Positions 1-9,325 of a stretch of 64,000 nt of DNA are shown here, one piece after another. The translations under genes were made by a program, and so were the position numbers. Below the pieces are notes generated by a model. The model searched no databases. It was not told the DNA's origin and saw only the letters and a program-made list of their open reading frames with translations. The stretch is from Galdieria sulphuraria (lineage: Eukaryota > Rhodophyta > Bangiophyceae > Galdieriales > Galdieriaceae), in NCBI RefSeq assembly GCF_000341285.1, contig NW_005178475.1, positions 1 to 64,000 on the forward strand. Reading direction: 5' to 3'. Every line of letters begins with the position of its first letter. Position 1 is the first letter of the stretch.

Positions 1-4
1 GACC

Positions 5-1622
5 TTGAAGGACTGGTTATTGCCCTCAGATGGCTTGCAACATCGATTCGCAGAATTATTAAAAAAGAAGACAGGAGGTATTCCGTTGATTTTAAAGAAT
101 ACTTTAGTAGCCCTAGCAGAGAAAGCTGCAAACTTGTCGCAACCTGTTATCAACGATGACAATATGGAAAGTGTGTTAGATGATATTTTTCACTCTGTAG
201 TACGAAAGACAACAACGTTTATTGTTCCGGAGATATTAGATTCTGCAACCCTTCTTCGATATCAATTTGTTCTTTTCAATTATCAGCTCGGGACAGTTTT
301 TCCAATCAACTTTGCAATTACTCTATGTGGAACGACAACTTATTTGATGGATTTGGTTGCAACTTTTGGGTTTTACTCTGAAGTTTTGGGCGAGGAATTC
401 AAGATTGGTTGTTGTGAATTTATATTGCGAGCTCATAGCAACTATAAATTTTTCCGTGAGGCTACTGAACTTTTTCCTTTATCTCCGTTTAGTTATATTC
501 CCGACACTTCAACAGCAAAAGGAGTCTTCTTTGAATTTGTATTTATGAAGATCTTTCGTTTTCGCTTATTAGCTTTTCTTCATTCTAGTTCCTCGCAGAT
601 TGTACATTCTGCTATTCCAGGAATTTTCCAGGGTTCTTTTATTGAACAGGACAATGTTTCGTATTCTATAGAATCAACAAAATCTTATGATATACCCATC
701 TTGAGAAATGTCTCTGATTCATTTTCTGATCATTATAGAAAATATTTACAACATTGTGGTATTTTTGTTCCAAAGGAGGGCAATTCGAGTGGTCCTGATG
801 CATATGTTGTATTCCATAATGGACAAACACGTTATGTTGTTGGATTTTCATTCAAATTTTATCACAAAACTGAATTTTCGAAAACAAATATTGAGGAAGA
901 AGCCAAAAATTTTTTTAAGGGAGTTGTTTCCGTTTTGAATGACGAATCTTTTTCATCTGTTCAACTTCGTTTTCAGTTTGTGGTAGTATGTACTAGATAT
1001 GATCAATCTGTAGGTTTCTCTACCGAAGAACATAATATTGTTGAAGATGCAAGTCGTTTTGTGACTCAACATTCTTCGGGATCAACTTTGAATGAAAGTA
1101 GTCGATCATGTCTGCAATTGGTAATTGTTTCTCAAAGGAACCTTGAAATATATTTGGGAAGAGATAATGTCGAAACATTGAGGAAAATTGGGAAAGCAAA
1201 CCGAGGAGAGTTTTCTAAAAACTTTTCAGTANGGTGTAAAACTGTCTTTGAGTCGATGTCCAATGAATATGTTTCACCTTTGGGAGCAATCAAATGTTAC
1301 TTCAAGAGTGGCTCGAAATATAAGACCGAGAACCAATGAGGAGAATAGGATGCAAACGGAAGAGCTTCAAAGTGCTATGCAAGTGGAACGAAGTGTCGCA
1401 GCATCGAGTTCTTTGTCTTCGTCATTTGATTGGAATACTTTCTTAAGAGACCGTTGTGGTCTTTCTGAAGAGGATGTTGCCTATTGTTTGCCTAAGCTGT
1501 CCTTCATAGGAGTAAGAGATTTTGATGGCGTTACGACAGATTTTCTTTCCGATTGTGGTATCGATAATCCTTCACTAAGATTGCGAATTATGTTAGGAAT
1601 ACGACAGTTTTTAGCAAAGTAG
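5..1622 (+). CDS. Crinkler/RHS-like NTPase-nuclease-SAM protein, copy A (5' end outside window)
   Basis: This is the 3' part of a multicopy gene whose relatives lie at 51.5-61 kb. The visible part begins with the end of a STAND/AAA-like ATPase region (motif TGGIPLIL, compare TGGVPYYV and TGGVPGLL in the other copies). A central segment carries the conserved pattern NSSGPD followed by VGFSFK, which resembles a PD-(D/E)XK nuclease core. It ends with a SAM-like helical domain (about 1420-1620) containing FLRDRCGLSEEDV and a GID..LR.RI pattern. This order matches the Crinkler/RHS class of eukaryotic effector-like proteins; the function here is unknown. The copy includes an unresolved base and shows about one break or sequencing error, so whether it is a live gene cannot be decided from this window. 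Family assignment is inference from motifs. Confidence 0.6.
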
Positions 1623-2729
1623 CTTTTATGGACTAGTTTGTGGTATGCCCATGATTTCCCTGTAAAAGGTGATGGAAGCCTTATAGAAGTCGTAGTCCTA
1701 ATAAAGACATGTAATTTTTGTTTTTATCTCACTGCAAAGTCATTACGAGGTTAGTAACTTGAGATATCTTACCAATATGCTCGAATGCCAATGTTAGTTA
1801 CGCTTCGAGAGAAGAATGACTTTGACAAGGTCTTCTGCTTTAACATTGAAATACCAATCTATATAGAGAACCCTGAAAAGTTATTGATAAACTATTTAAG
1901 AGAAGACTATGAACTCGCTGGTATAATGCTAGGTTGTGGTGCCACAAGAATGTCGTGTCCCCTTTTCCATTCTTACCAGTTATCTCCACCACCACCTCGA
2001 CAGTTACGACGTTGAGAGAGTTGGGAGGAAAGACAAATCAGCAACACTTTTGAAGACGAAAGTACTTTTTCACAAGTCTCTTTGTATACCGTTGACACCG
2101 TCTCGCTTCTGCTACCCTCCTCTCCAACAATAGAACGTACCAAATAACAACTCCAAGCAGCCGTTTCTCAGAAATATCATCATCAGTAGTTTCACTATTA
2201 TCATTTCTACAACTAGTTACGGATTTTCCAACAGAATAACGTAAAGTGCCTTCTAAACGTTCTATTTCTGGTCTTTTTCGAATATTTGCATAGAATTTCA
2301 CAAATTGTAGCAACAACTTTCTTCAAAAAGTTAAAGGTACACCAAACTCTTAAAATAGTACAAGTCTCCTAAGATCTCCTTCCTGCTCTTTGTTTGCTTG
2401 AAAGTAGCCACACTCGGAATAAGATAGAAGAAAGCTTAAACTTGACAAAGAAAACAGCTTGCCAGAGAAGCTTAAGGAAAATATCTCTCTAAAGATAGAA
2501 TTTCTACACTGAACTATTTCATATGAAGATCAAAAAGACGTTTCACGTAATCCGTTTCACCTGGTCAACGCAGAAGAACATCACAATAAACCAAGGTTCA
2601 AACAGCCAAAGCATTGCCTAAAACTCTAACTTCTCAAGTAAGTCTACAGGCATTTATATTCCGAGAGCTTTTACTTTCTCATATTCCTGAAAGTAATAAC
2701 TTGCAATGAGCTGTGGATTCCCTTCATCT
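1623..2729. other. Intergenic region with a duplicated 3' flank
   Basis: The first 160 bases or so (to about 1781) are nearly identical to the flank of copy B at 53238-53395 and include a shared AATAAAGACATGTAA stretch, probably the 3' UTR. A short match (AATGTTAGTTACGCTTC) continues at 1788 and at about 53500, after an extra 100 bases or so in copy B. The rest shows no gene I can support. A minus-strand open frame at 2038-2316 has no ATG start and no recognised family. Confidence 0.6.
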
Positions 2730-2768
2730 GGGCGGTTGAGATCTGGCGGTTAGATTGTGGCGGTTAGA
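2730..2768 (+). promoter_or_regulatory. Three phased GGCGGTT elements upstream of formamidase
   Basis: GGCGGTT occurs at 2731, 2745 and 2759, spaced exactly 14 bases apart, about 105 bases before the formamidase ATG. The first is embedded in GGGCGGTTGA, which recurs in the promoters at 6901 and 10797. The reverse complement AACCG fits the AACNG core bound by R2R3-MYB factors; Cyanidioschyzon uses such a factor (CmMYB1) for nitrogen control. The role here is inferred. Confidence 0.55.
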
Positions 2769-2869
2769 ACCGGAATGAATGGTAATAATGGATATAGAAA
2801 CATTCGCATCATGCCAAGGTTACAATTTGTGGAATATTGTTCAACAGAATTTGTCTCAGCAACGAAACT

Positions 2870-4234
2870 ATGAACACTACGGAAAGAATACCCAATATTT
2901 TTCCTATTGATCCTAATCTGTCACCAACGCAACAGCCAAAGCCTCTACACAATAGATGGCATCCTGATATTCCACCAATTGCACAAGTCAAGGTGAATTC
3001 AGTATTTCGGGTGGATATGATTGACTTCACAGGTGGTCAAATTAAGAATGACGATAATGCAGAAGATGTAAAGTCTATTAATATCAATAAGAATCACCAT
3101 TTGTCTGGTCCTTTTAGTGTATGTGATGAAAACGGTAAACCAGCCAAACCAGGAGACCTTCTCGTTGTTGAATTGTGTGACCTTGGTGCTCTTCCTGGTC
3201 ATGAATGGGGATATACTGGAATTTTTGATCGAGAAAATGGTGGTGGCTTTCTTACAGACCATTTTCCAAATGCAGCAAAGGCTATTTGGGATCTTGAAGG
3301 AGTTTATGCTTCTTCACGTCACATACCAGGAGTACGGTTCGCTGGAAATATTCATCCAGGTCTCATTGGAACTGCTCCCAGTAAAGAACTTTTAGAAATA
3401 TGGAACGAAAGAGAACGCAAATTGTTAGAGGAAGACATCGAGAAGATGTCACTTGCCGCTGTGTTGCATCATCGTCCTATGGCTATGCTACCGGAACCAA
3501 AAGAAGCTCTATTAGGTGCAATAAGCCGGAAGAGTGCGGAATTTCAGCGGATTGCAAAGGAAGCTGCGCGTACCATTCCTGGAAGAGAAAACGGTGGAAA
3601 TTGTGACATTAAAAACTTGACAAGAGGAAGCAGGATTTATTTGCCAGTATTTGTTGAAGGTGCGAACTTTTCTATGGGCGATCTTCATTTTAGTCAAGGT
3701 GATGGCGAAGTGTCTTTCTGTGGTGCAATTGAAATGTCCGGATTTGCGATTATGCGTTGTCAAATTATTCGAAATGGAATGGATAAGTATCTATCTCCTA
3801 TGGGACCGACAAAGCTACATGTCAATCCTATCTTCGAAGTCAGTCCATTGGAACCAAGATATTCTGAGTTCTTAGTATTTGAAGGTGTGTCAGTGGATGA
3901 ATATGGAAAACAGTATTATATGGATGCATCAGTGGCGTACAAAAGAGCTGTTCTGAATTGTATCTACTACTTTACTAAATTTGGATATACTCCAGAACAA
4001 GTCTATCTTTTGCTGAGTTGTTGCCCGTGCGAAGGAAGAATTTCTGGAATAGTTGATGTTCCCAATGCATGTGCTACTTTGGCTGTTCCTACAGCTATTT
4101 TCGATATGGATGTTCGTCCAAAAGTAGCTACCCAACATGTTCATGTCAAAGTAATGAAGGTATCTCTACCACAATGCACGTATGATGGAAAGCTTCCCAC
4201 ATTTCCTCGAAAATCGCAAAATGACTTTGAATGA
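2870..4234 (+). CDS. Acetamidase/formamidase
   Basis: A 454-residue protein of the FmdA/AmdA family, which hydrolyses formamide (or short amides) to the acid and ammonia. Family hallmarks visible are the N-terminal block around FTGGQIKNDD, the metal-site region LVVELCDLGALPGHEWGYTGIFDRENGGGFLTDHF (broken here for reading as LVVELCDLG, GHEWGYTG and GGGFLTDH), VRFAGNIHPGLIGTAPS, and FSMGDLHFSQGDGEVSFCGAIE. The first ATG is at 2870; upstream in-frame codons have no ATG. The gene is a single exon. No targeting peptide is obvious, so it is probably cytosolic. With the neighbouring urea transporter it suggests a nitrogen-scavenging role, and its promoter carries the repeated GGCGGTT elements. Confidence 0.93.
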   Translation: MNTTERIPNIFPIDPNLSPTQQPKPLHNRWHPDIPPIAQVKVNSVFRVDMIDFTGGQIKNDDNAEDVKSININKNHHLSGPFSVCDENGKPAKPGDLLVVELCDLGALPGHEWGYTGIFDRENGGGFLTDHFPNAAKAIWDLEGVYASSRHIPGVRFAGNIHPGLIGTAPSKELLEIWNERERKLLEEDIEKMSLAAVLHHRPMAMLPEPKEALLGAISRKSAEFQRIAKEAARTIPGRENGGNCDIKNLTRGSRIYLPVFVEGANFSMGDLHFSQGDGEVSFCGAIEMSGFAIMRCQIIRNGMDKYLSPMGPTKLHVNPIFEVSPLEPRYSEFLVFEGVSVDEYGKQYYMDASVAYKRAVLNCIYYFTKFGYTPEQVYLLLSCCPCEGRISGIVDVPNACATLAVPTAIFDMDVRPKVATQHVHVKVMKVSLPQCTYDGKLPTFPRKSQNDFE

Positions 4235-4423
4235 TCTATTTGCAAGGGGCCTATAAAGAATTTGTTGCCTTGTGTGGTTTCTTTCTATATCCATGTTATA
4301 TTTGTATAGGAAGTGTTTTCTATCGTACATCATCGATGCTTTCATTCTCTTCCTCAGTTTCTCACCTTTTTAATAGTGCATTTCTCACTTACAGTAGGAT
4401 GGCATTGAAAAATTTTTCATTTA

Positions 4424-4466
<43 letters not shown>

Positions 4467-4715
4467 CTTAAAGCGACTCCATTTTTCCAATGTGGAATGA
4501 GCAATCTAAAGGGATACAGCTCCAGAAGAACAGTTGATAGAAAGAACAACAATGATATGAGACTAACGTATCAAAACTTGCAGACACAAATTTATTTTAG
4601 CCAACAACGTCGAATCAGCTAATATTGTTTTCTCAAAGTTGCTTTCCACTACTAAAACTATCACAAACAGATTATTCGAAAAAAAGGTCTTTAGACAGTA
4701 CAGGACTATAGCAGC
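4235..4715. other. Convergent intergenic spacer
   Basis: Spacer between the converging formamidase and urea transporter genes. It holds a CT microsatellite (4428-4463) and presumably both 3' UTRs. I see no gene in it. Confidence 0.6.
4428..4463. repeat. (CT)18 microsatellite
   Basis: An uninterrupted run of about 18 CT dinucleotides in the spacer downstream of the formamidase gene. Confidence 0.95.
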
Positions 4716-6806
4716 TTACAGCTTTCCAGAGCCTTCTAGCTTGCTTGCTTCTAACATAACATCTAAAGAGTTGACTTTAGATTCGCTGTCAGAAACATCT
4801 TTTACGTCTGTATCTTGTGAAGATTCCGTTTGGGAACTCTTATATTTGCCTGCAGGTCTATACTTTCCGAGAGTAAGAATCGTCAACAGCACTTTCCGTG
4901 ATTCCCAAAGAGGTAACAGTATAATGGTTACAGTTGCAGCAGTTCCCCAGATAAGAGATAGTATTACCCAAAAGGTGAAATAGCCCTTTGAAAAGACACC
5001 TGCTGGAATAGCCAAGACTGGCCACAAAATAATGATCAGAATAGTAAATCCAAAGGCCAATGAGTAAGTCCAAACTCGAGCTCGTCTCAGATTTTCTTGC
5101 AGTTTCTTATCTGTTTGCATCCTTTCAACTTCTTCATCTTTTTCGACCACTTGTATCTGCGTCATTTCTCGCCAATCAAAGTTTTGAGGACTAATGAATG
5201 CAGAAATACTACATATAATACCGGATACGCATATAGATACTAAATTCCCAGCAAGCATAGGATAATTCTCACCCAAGCTATCTACTGAAACTTTTCCATA
5301 TAGTCCCTTTGCAACGGAAAGCCATGTCATCACAGCTAAGAGTACTGAGGTAATGGAACCTCCTATTGCTCCCCATGCAGGCACATTCTTCCAAGTCAAT
5401 ACAAACGCCACTGGAAATACTGCGGCACCAATGACAATACCCATAAACAAGTAAACCCAATTCAGGTTCAATCCAATATGATGTAAAACGATACCAAATA
5501 CTCCCATTGTTAGCCCAAACACAATAATAACCATTCTCGAAACCCGAATAATTTGTTTCCCTGTTGCTTCAGGGTGTATATAAGTTCGATAAATATCATA
5601 GGAACAAAGAGTACTGACAGCAACCAATTCTCGTGAACCAGCAGATGTTACCGCAAGAAAGAGCATTATCGTCATGAGAACTGCACCTCCCTTTCCCATC
5701 ATTTGATAAGCTACAGCAGGTGGGACTAAACCAGAGCCTGCTTCCTGTGAAGTAACGGGCAAATCTAAAGCGAGACATCCCAAACCTAAAGAAGTAGACA
5801 GAGTAAATGGAATAGAAAACCAACAGATGCCAGCGAGTAGGTAACCCTTCCAAGATTCGTTTGGCTTAGCTGCAATTGCGCTTAACCAATAAGACTGATC
5901 CACAAAGACAGTACCAAAGTTACCAATGATGTTAATTACCCCGAATATCAAACCACCTCGGCTCAAAAATGTCAAAATAGATCCGTCCTTGTTGCCAGAA
6001 ATAGGAAGAACATTTGAAACTTTCATAAGATTATCATATACCTTGGAAGGGCTTCCCAAAAGAGGATACGTTGCGTATATCAGATATGAAAAAATACAAA
6101 GTACAATATAAATGATACAAGTGTGGATGTAATCTGCTAAAAAGGTAGCCTTTAAGCCTCCATGGAGGGTAAATACAATAATACCAAGTGGGATCAGAAA
6201 AGATGCAAGATCGATGTTCATACCAGTTAAAGCAGCAATAACTGCAGAACCTCCCAATAGCAACATGGAAGTCACGATAATATTTGTGCAGAAAGCAAAA
6301 CCCAGAAACACACAATGTGCGCTTTTTCCCCAACGTACTCGAATTATCTCTAAGAAGCTATGACATGAAGGAGCCTTTCTTTTCAACTCTACCGCTAACA
6401 CACTAAAGAGAAATATCTGAAGAGTAGCTCCAGCAGCGTACCAGAATGGACCGCTAATTCCATATTCATATGCAACATTAGAGCTTTGAAGAAGTGTAGC
6501 GGCCCAGGTCCAGGCAGATATCACGACTGCAGCAATAAAGCCCTTTTTTAAATTTCTTCCCGCAGTATTGAAATGCTCAGAGTTGATGACAAACCCAGCA
6601 ATTTTCACATCCAACCAAACAAGGAATGAAGTTAATACAGTAAAGAAAAACCCAAACCCGAGAACGATTCCATAACCGGCTCCAATAGGAAGAATGGACT
6701 GACTAGTAAAAAATTGCGTAACATTTTGATACTGTGGAAGATTGAATATATTCGAGCAATATTCACCTCCCTGACTAACAGGTATGCCATTACAATTTTG
6801 AACCAT
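4716..6806 (-). CDS. DUR3: Urea active transporter (DUR3-like, sodium:solute symporter family)
   Basis: A 696-residue protein with about 15 hydrophobic segments, matching the length and layout of fungal and plant DUR3 urea/H+ (or polyamine) symporters of the SSS superfamily. Recognisable stretches include VLGFGFFFTVLTSFLVW near the N-terminus, ISAWTWAATLLQSSNVAYEYG, GLKATFLADYIHT and FGTVFVDQSYW. The N-terminus (NGIPVSQGGEY) also fits DUR3. The ATG at 6806 gives the full-length protein in one exon. It is expected in the plasma membrane for high-affinity urea uptake. The divergent promoter it shares with the RING gene holds TCAACCGCCC, the reverse complement of the element at the formamidase gene. 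Confidence 0.93.
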   Translation of the reverse strand: MVQNCNGIPVSQGGEYCSNIFNLPQYQNVTQFFTSQSILPIGAGYGIVLGFGFFFTVLTSFLVWLDVKIAGFVINSEHFNTAGRNLKKGFIAAVVISAWTWAATLLQSSNVAYEYGISGPFWYAAGATLQIFLFSVLAVELKRKAPSCHSFLEIIRVRWGKSAHCVFLGFAFCTNIIVTSMLLLGGSAVIAALTGMNIDLASFLIPLGIIVFTLHGGLKATFLADYIHTCIIYIVLCIFSYLIYATYPLLGSPSKVYDNLMKVSNVLPISGNKDGSILTFLSRGGLIFGVINIIGNFGTVFVDQSYWLSAIAAKPNESWKGYLLAGICWFSIPFTLSTSLGLGCLALDLPVTSQEAGSGLVPPAVAYQMMGKGGAVLMTIMLFLAVTSAGSRELVAVSTLCSYDIYRTYIHPEATGKQIIRVSRMVIIVFGLTMGVFGIVLHHIGLNLNWVYLFMGIVIGAAVFPVAFVLTWKNVPAWGAIGGSITSVLLAVMTWLSVAKGLYGKVSVDSLGENYPMLAGNLVSICVSGIICSISAFISPQNFDWREMTQIQVVEKDEEVERMQTDKKLQENLRRARVWTYSLAFGFTILIIILWPVLAIPAGVFSKGYFTFWVILSLIWGTAATVTIILLPLWESRKVLLTILTLGKYRPAGKYKSSQTESSQDTDVKDVSDSESKVNSLDVMLEASKLEGSGKL

Positions 6807-6875
6807 CGTTAGTAATGCACTACGACTTTGTAGGGTTTCAAGTGATTTAATTTATTTAATGCATCCTCATTTAGT

Positions 6876-6910
6876 CAACCGTTCGATTTCCGTTTGGAAC
6901 TCAACCGCCC
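6876..6910 (-). promoter_or_regulatory. GGGCGGTTGA element in the DUR3-like promoter
   Basis: TCAACCGCCC at 6901-6910 reads GGGCGGTTGA on the coding strand of the urea transporter, about 95 bases before its ATG. A second AACCG core (CAACCG) lies at 6876-6881. The 10-mer is identical to the one at 2730 and to the reverse complement at 10797. Confidence 0.55.
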
Positions 6911-7035
6911 AGAGTCCGTTGGAATTTCGATCTCCATAATTCCACTCAATCAGATAAACCCTGTTCCCTCCATTCCCCTAGCGGCATATTTGAACTGCAA
7001 AGAAGCGAGCAAGAAATAGCTAATAAATAAGAGTA

Positions 7036-8178
7036 ATGAAAGGAGAGGTTTCTTCTACTTATAGTTCCGAAATTTGTGCCATTTGTTGGGATTTTCCTGC
7101 ACAAGTAGAGCTTAAACCATGTTGCCATAAAGTCATATGTAGAAAATGTATATGCCTTTTGGATGACAAAAAATGCCCAATATGTAGAGTAGAAATCTTA
7201 GAAGTTCATATTCGACTTCATGATAGTGCTCTTAGCACAGAGTGGTTTGACGAGAAACTCAACAGTATGTACAAACACGATTGCAATTCTATGTATGCAG
7301 AAGATCTAAAGGAGCCTGAAAACCTCCAACTGCTTTCTTCTGATGATGCTCAGATAACTTTTCAAAAACGAAGTGACTCACTATACTCAACAGAGGCTTG
7401 CATTTTCTCATTGGATTCTATAATAAAGAGCAGAAGAGCAAATGAAGAGCTAGTCAAACGGCAAGTATACCAAATAGTCTTGACGGGCTCCGAAGGTTTG
7501 GATACGCAGTCTCTGGTTTCTGAACTAAAGAAGCTCTTTCCAATCAAGCATAATTTGAAGATGCTTCAACATTCATCTTCAAGTTTGTACGATAACTTGC
7601 AGGCAAACGTTAATAAAGGGAACATCTACGCATTACAAGGCAAAGGTTCTTTTACGGAAATGAAGTTCGAATATTTAGTGGACACTCGGCAGTCTTTAGA
7701 ATTCTATCTTCCAAACATGCAAGTTGGTTCGTTTCCTGTAAACCTTCGGCAATTATCCATATGGGAACTTCTTTGTGTTCTTCGTTCCAAAACGGGAGGT
7801 GGTTTCGATATCATGGTGTTATGCTGTAACGCAATGCATCAAAGGTCATTTGAAGAATTGCTGAGTTTGGATGAGCTACTCCGGAATCGTTATGCTCCAG
7901 GAAAAGGAAGGATATGGGTAGTATTGAATCCTCAGGAAATGCAGGATTCTAATGGCAAAAATTCATTATCCTTTGACGCAATAGAAAAAGCATTTTATCT
8001 TATTCCTATGAATCAGCGGCCAGTTGATTTGCTCTTCATGCAAACAAAATCCTTGTGCAACTTTTGGCACAAAGAACTGATGCATAGAATTTTGATTCAT
8101 GCGAAAAGCTATCGAAAACTAACACCACTAGAATCAAAAGCCAACGTTGAGAAACATAAAGCTTGTTGTTACATGTAA
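7036..8178 (+). CDS. RING-finger protein with a degenerate Ras-like region and C-terminal CaaX-type tail
   Basis: A 380-residue single-exon protein. Residues 14-53 form a C3HC4 RING (CAICWDF...CCHKVICRKC...CPICRVE), so an E3 ubiquitin-ligase role is likely. From about residue 143 the pattern resembles a small GTPase: a strand and loop VLTGSEGLDTQSL where a P-loop would be (the usual GxxxxGK[ST] is not conserved), a strand FDIMVLCCNA, and IWVVLNPQEM where NKxD would sit. The last four residues are CCYM, compatible with a CaaX prenylation box. A RING joined to a pseudo-GTPase with a lipid anchor is unusual. The RING is certain; the Ras-like reading is inference from pattern only. Confidence 0.75.
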   Translation: MKGEVSSTYSSEICAICWDFPAQVELKPCCHKVICRKCICLLDDKKCPICRVEILEVHIRLHDSALSTEWFDEKLNSMYKHDCNSMYAEDLKEPENLQLLSSDDAQITFQKRSDSLYSTEACIFSLDSIIKSRRANEELVKRQVYQIVLTGSEGLDTQSLVSELKKLFPIKHNLKMLQHSSSSLYDNLQANVNKGNIYALQGKGSFTEMKFEYLVDTRQSLEFYLPNMQVGSFPVNLRQLSIWELLCVLRSKTGGGFDIMVLCCNAMHQRSFEELLSLDELLRNRYAPGKGRIWVVLNPQEMQDSNGKNSLSFDAIEKAFYLIPMNQRPVDLLFMQTKSLCNFWHKELMHRILIHAKSYRKLTPLESKANVEKHKACCYM

Positions 8179-9325
8179 TTCTTGAGACGCGATACCTTTT
8201 GCTGTGAATTGATATATAAAGGGTTATTTGGTTTTAAAAAGGCGACTGTGACAAGGATCCAACTTTCCTTGATGTAACAACTGGGACTGACGTCGTCCAA
8301 AAAAAATATGGCCAATATCAAATGTTGGGACTATAATTATACGTTAGAGAAACCAGCCTAGCGGAAAATGTTCTATAAGGAGATGGGTAACTCATCCATC
8401 CATTTAAATAGTAGGCAGCAGATAGTCGAGTTGGATTTGATTTTTATGAGTTGTTTGAAACCTTGGTTTGGCCTATTTGTAAACCTTTATGCAGCACACC
8501 CTCTGAGAGTTGTTACATCCAGCTTGACCAGGAGTTGGGAAATTTACCTATAGGATGAAATGCTCCTGATTGAAGATACTACTTAAAATAGCTGACTGTC
8601 ACTTTTCAAATACATTCGCTTAGGTCTAGCATGCAAAAATTGTAGATCTATTCAGAAGTGTCACCAGATGATACATATTTGAGGAGATTTCAAGTCTAAA
8701 TGAAAGACTAAATTTTGTGAGTTGAAAATGACATTGGAGGAACATAGAAAAAGACAAAAATCCTCAATTGATTTATATTTTTGAAACAATTTAATCCTTT
8801 CTCCGAAACATTGTCTTTTTTTTTGCTCTTTTCTAATTTTTTTTTGTCATAAATTTATAGTACGTCCCGTTCCCTGTTAAGATAACAAGCATCCTTCAGA
8901 GAGAAGGCTATAATTTAATTTTTAAAGCTCGTTTTACATTTATTATTTTTTATTTGCTGTGTTGCTGAAATAACAAAGGTAATTTTTCTTTTCATGGATG
9001 GTTGGTTTCGTTCGATTAGTTCTGGAATCGCTGAGAATTTTTCGATATCACTCCATGTGTATGTACTCTTTCTCAGATTGTCTCCTTTAATGTCTTTTGC
9101 TGGTTCAGAAATCGATCAAAGTATTCACATGTATTGGTTCTGGAGAGCTTTTGTTCTTTCAGTAAAGATGTATGAAATGTATCTTTTATGGAGATCCCTT
9201 GGTTGAGAATGATTATTTTATTTTTGACAAGGAAAATGGCCTAGAAGCGTTCACAAAAGGTCAAGAATCTGCTTTTATTAGGATTCACAGTATATGTAAA
9301 TTTCACTGTGTTTCTTCTAGAAGCC
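8179..9325. other. Intergenic region, no gene seen
   Basis: AT-rich DNA with T-runs near 8817-8850. Only short open frames occur (8368-8553, 8994-9206), without recognised motifs. I see no RNA gene or transposon. Confidence 0.5.

Noticed and set aside
2038-2316. Minus-strand open frame with WYVLLLERRVAEARR
   Set aside because: No ATG start, no clear splice partners and no family recognised, so not listed as a gene.
8994-9206. 70-codon open frame starting MDGWFRSIS
   Set aside because: No family motif, AT-rich surroundings, no splice extension found.
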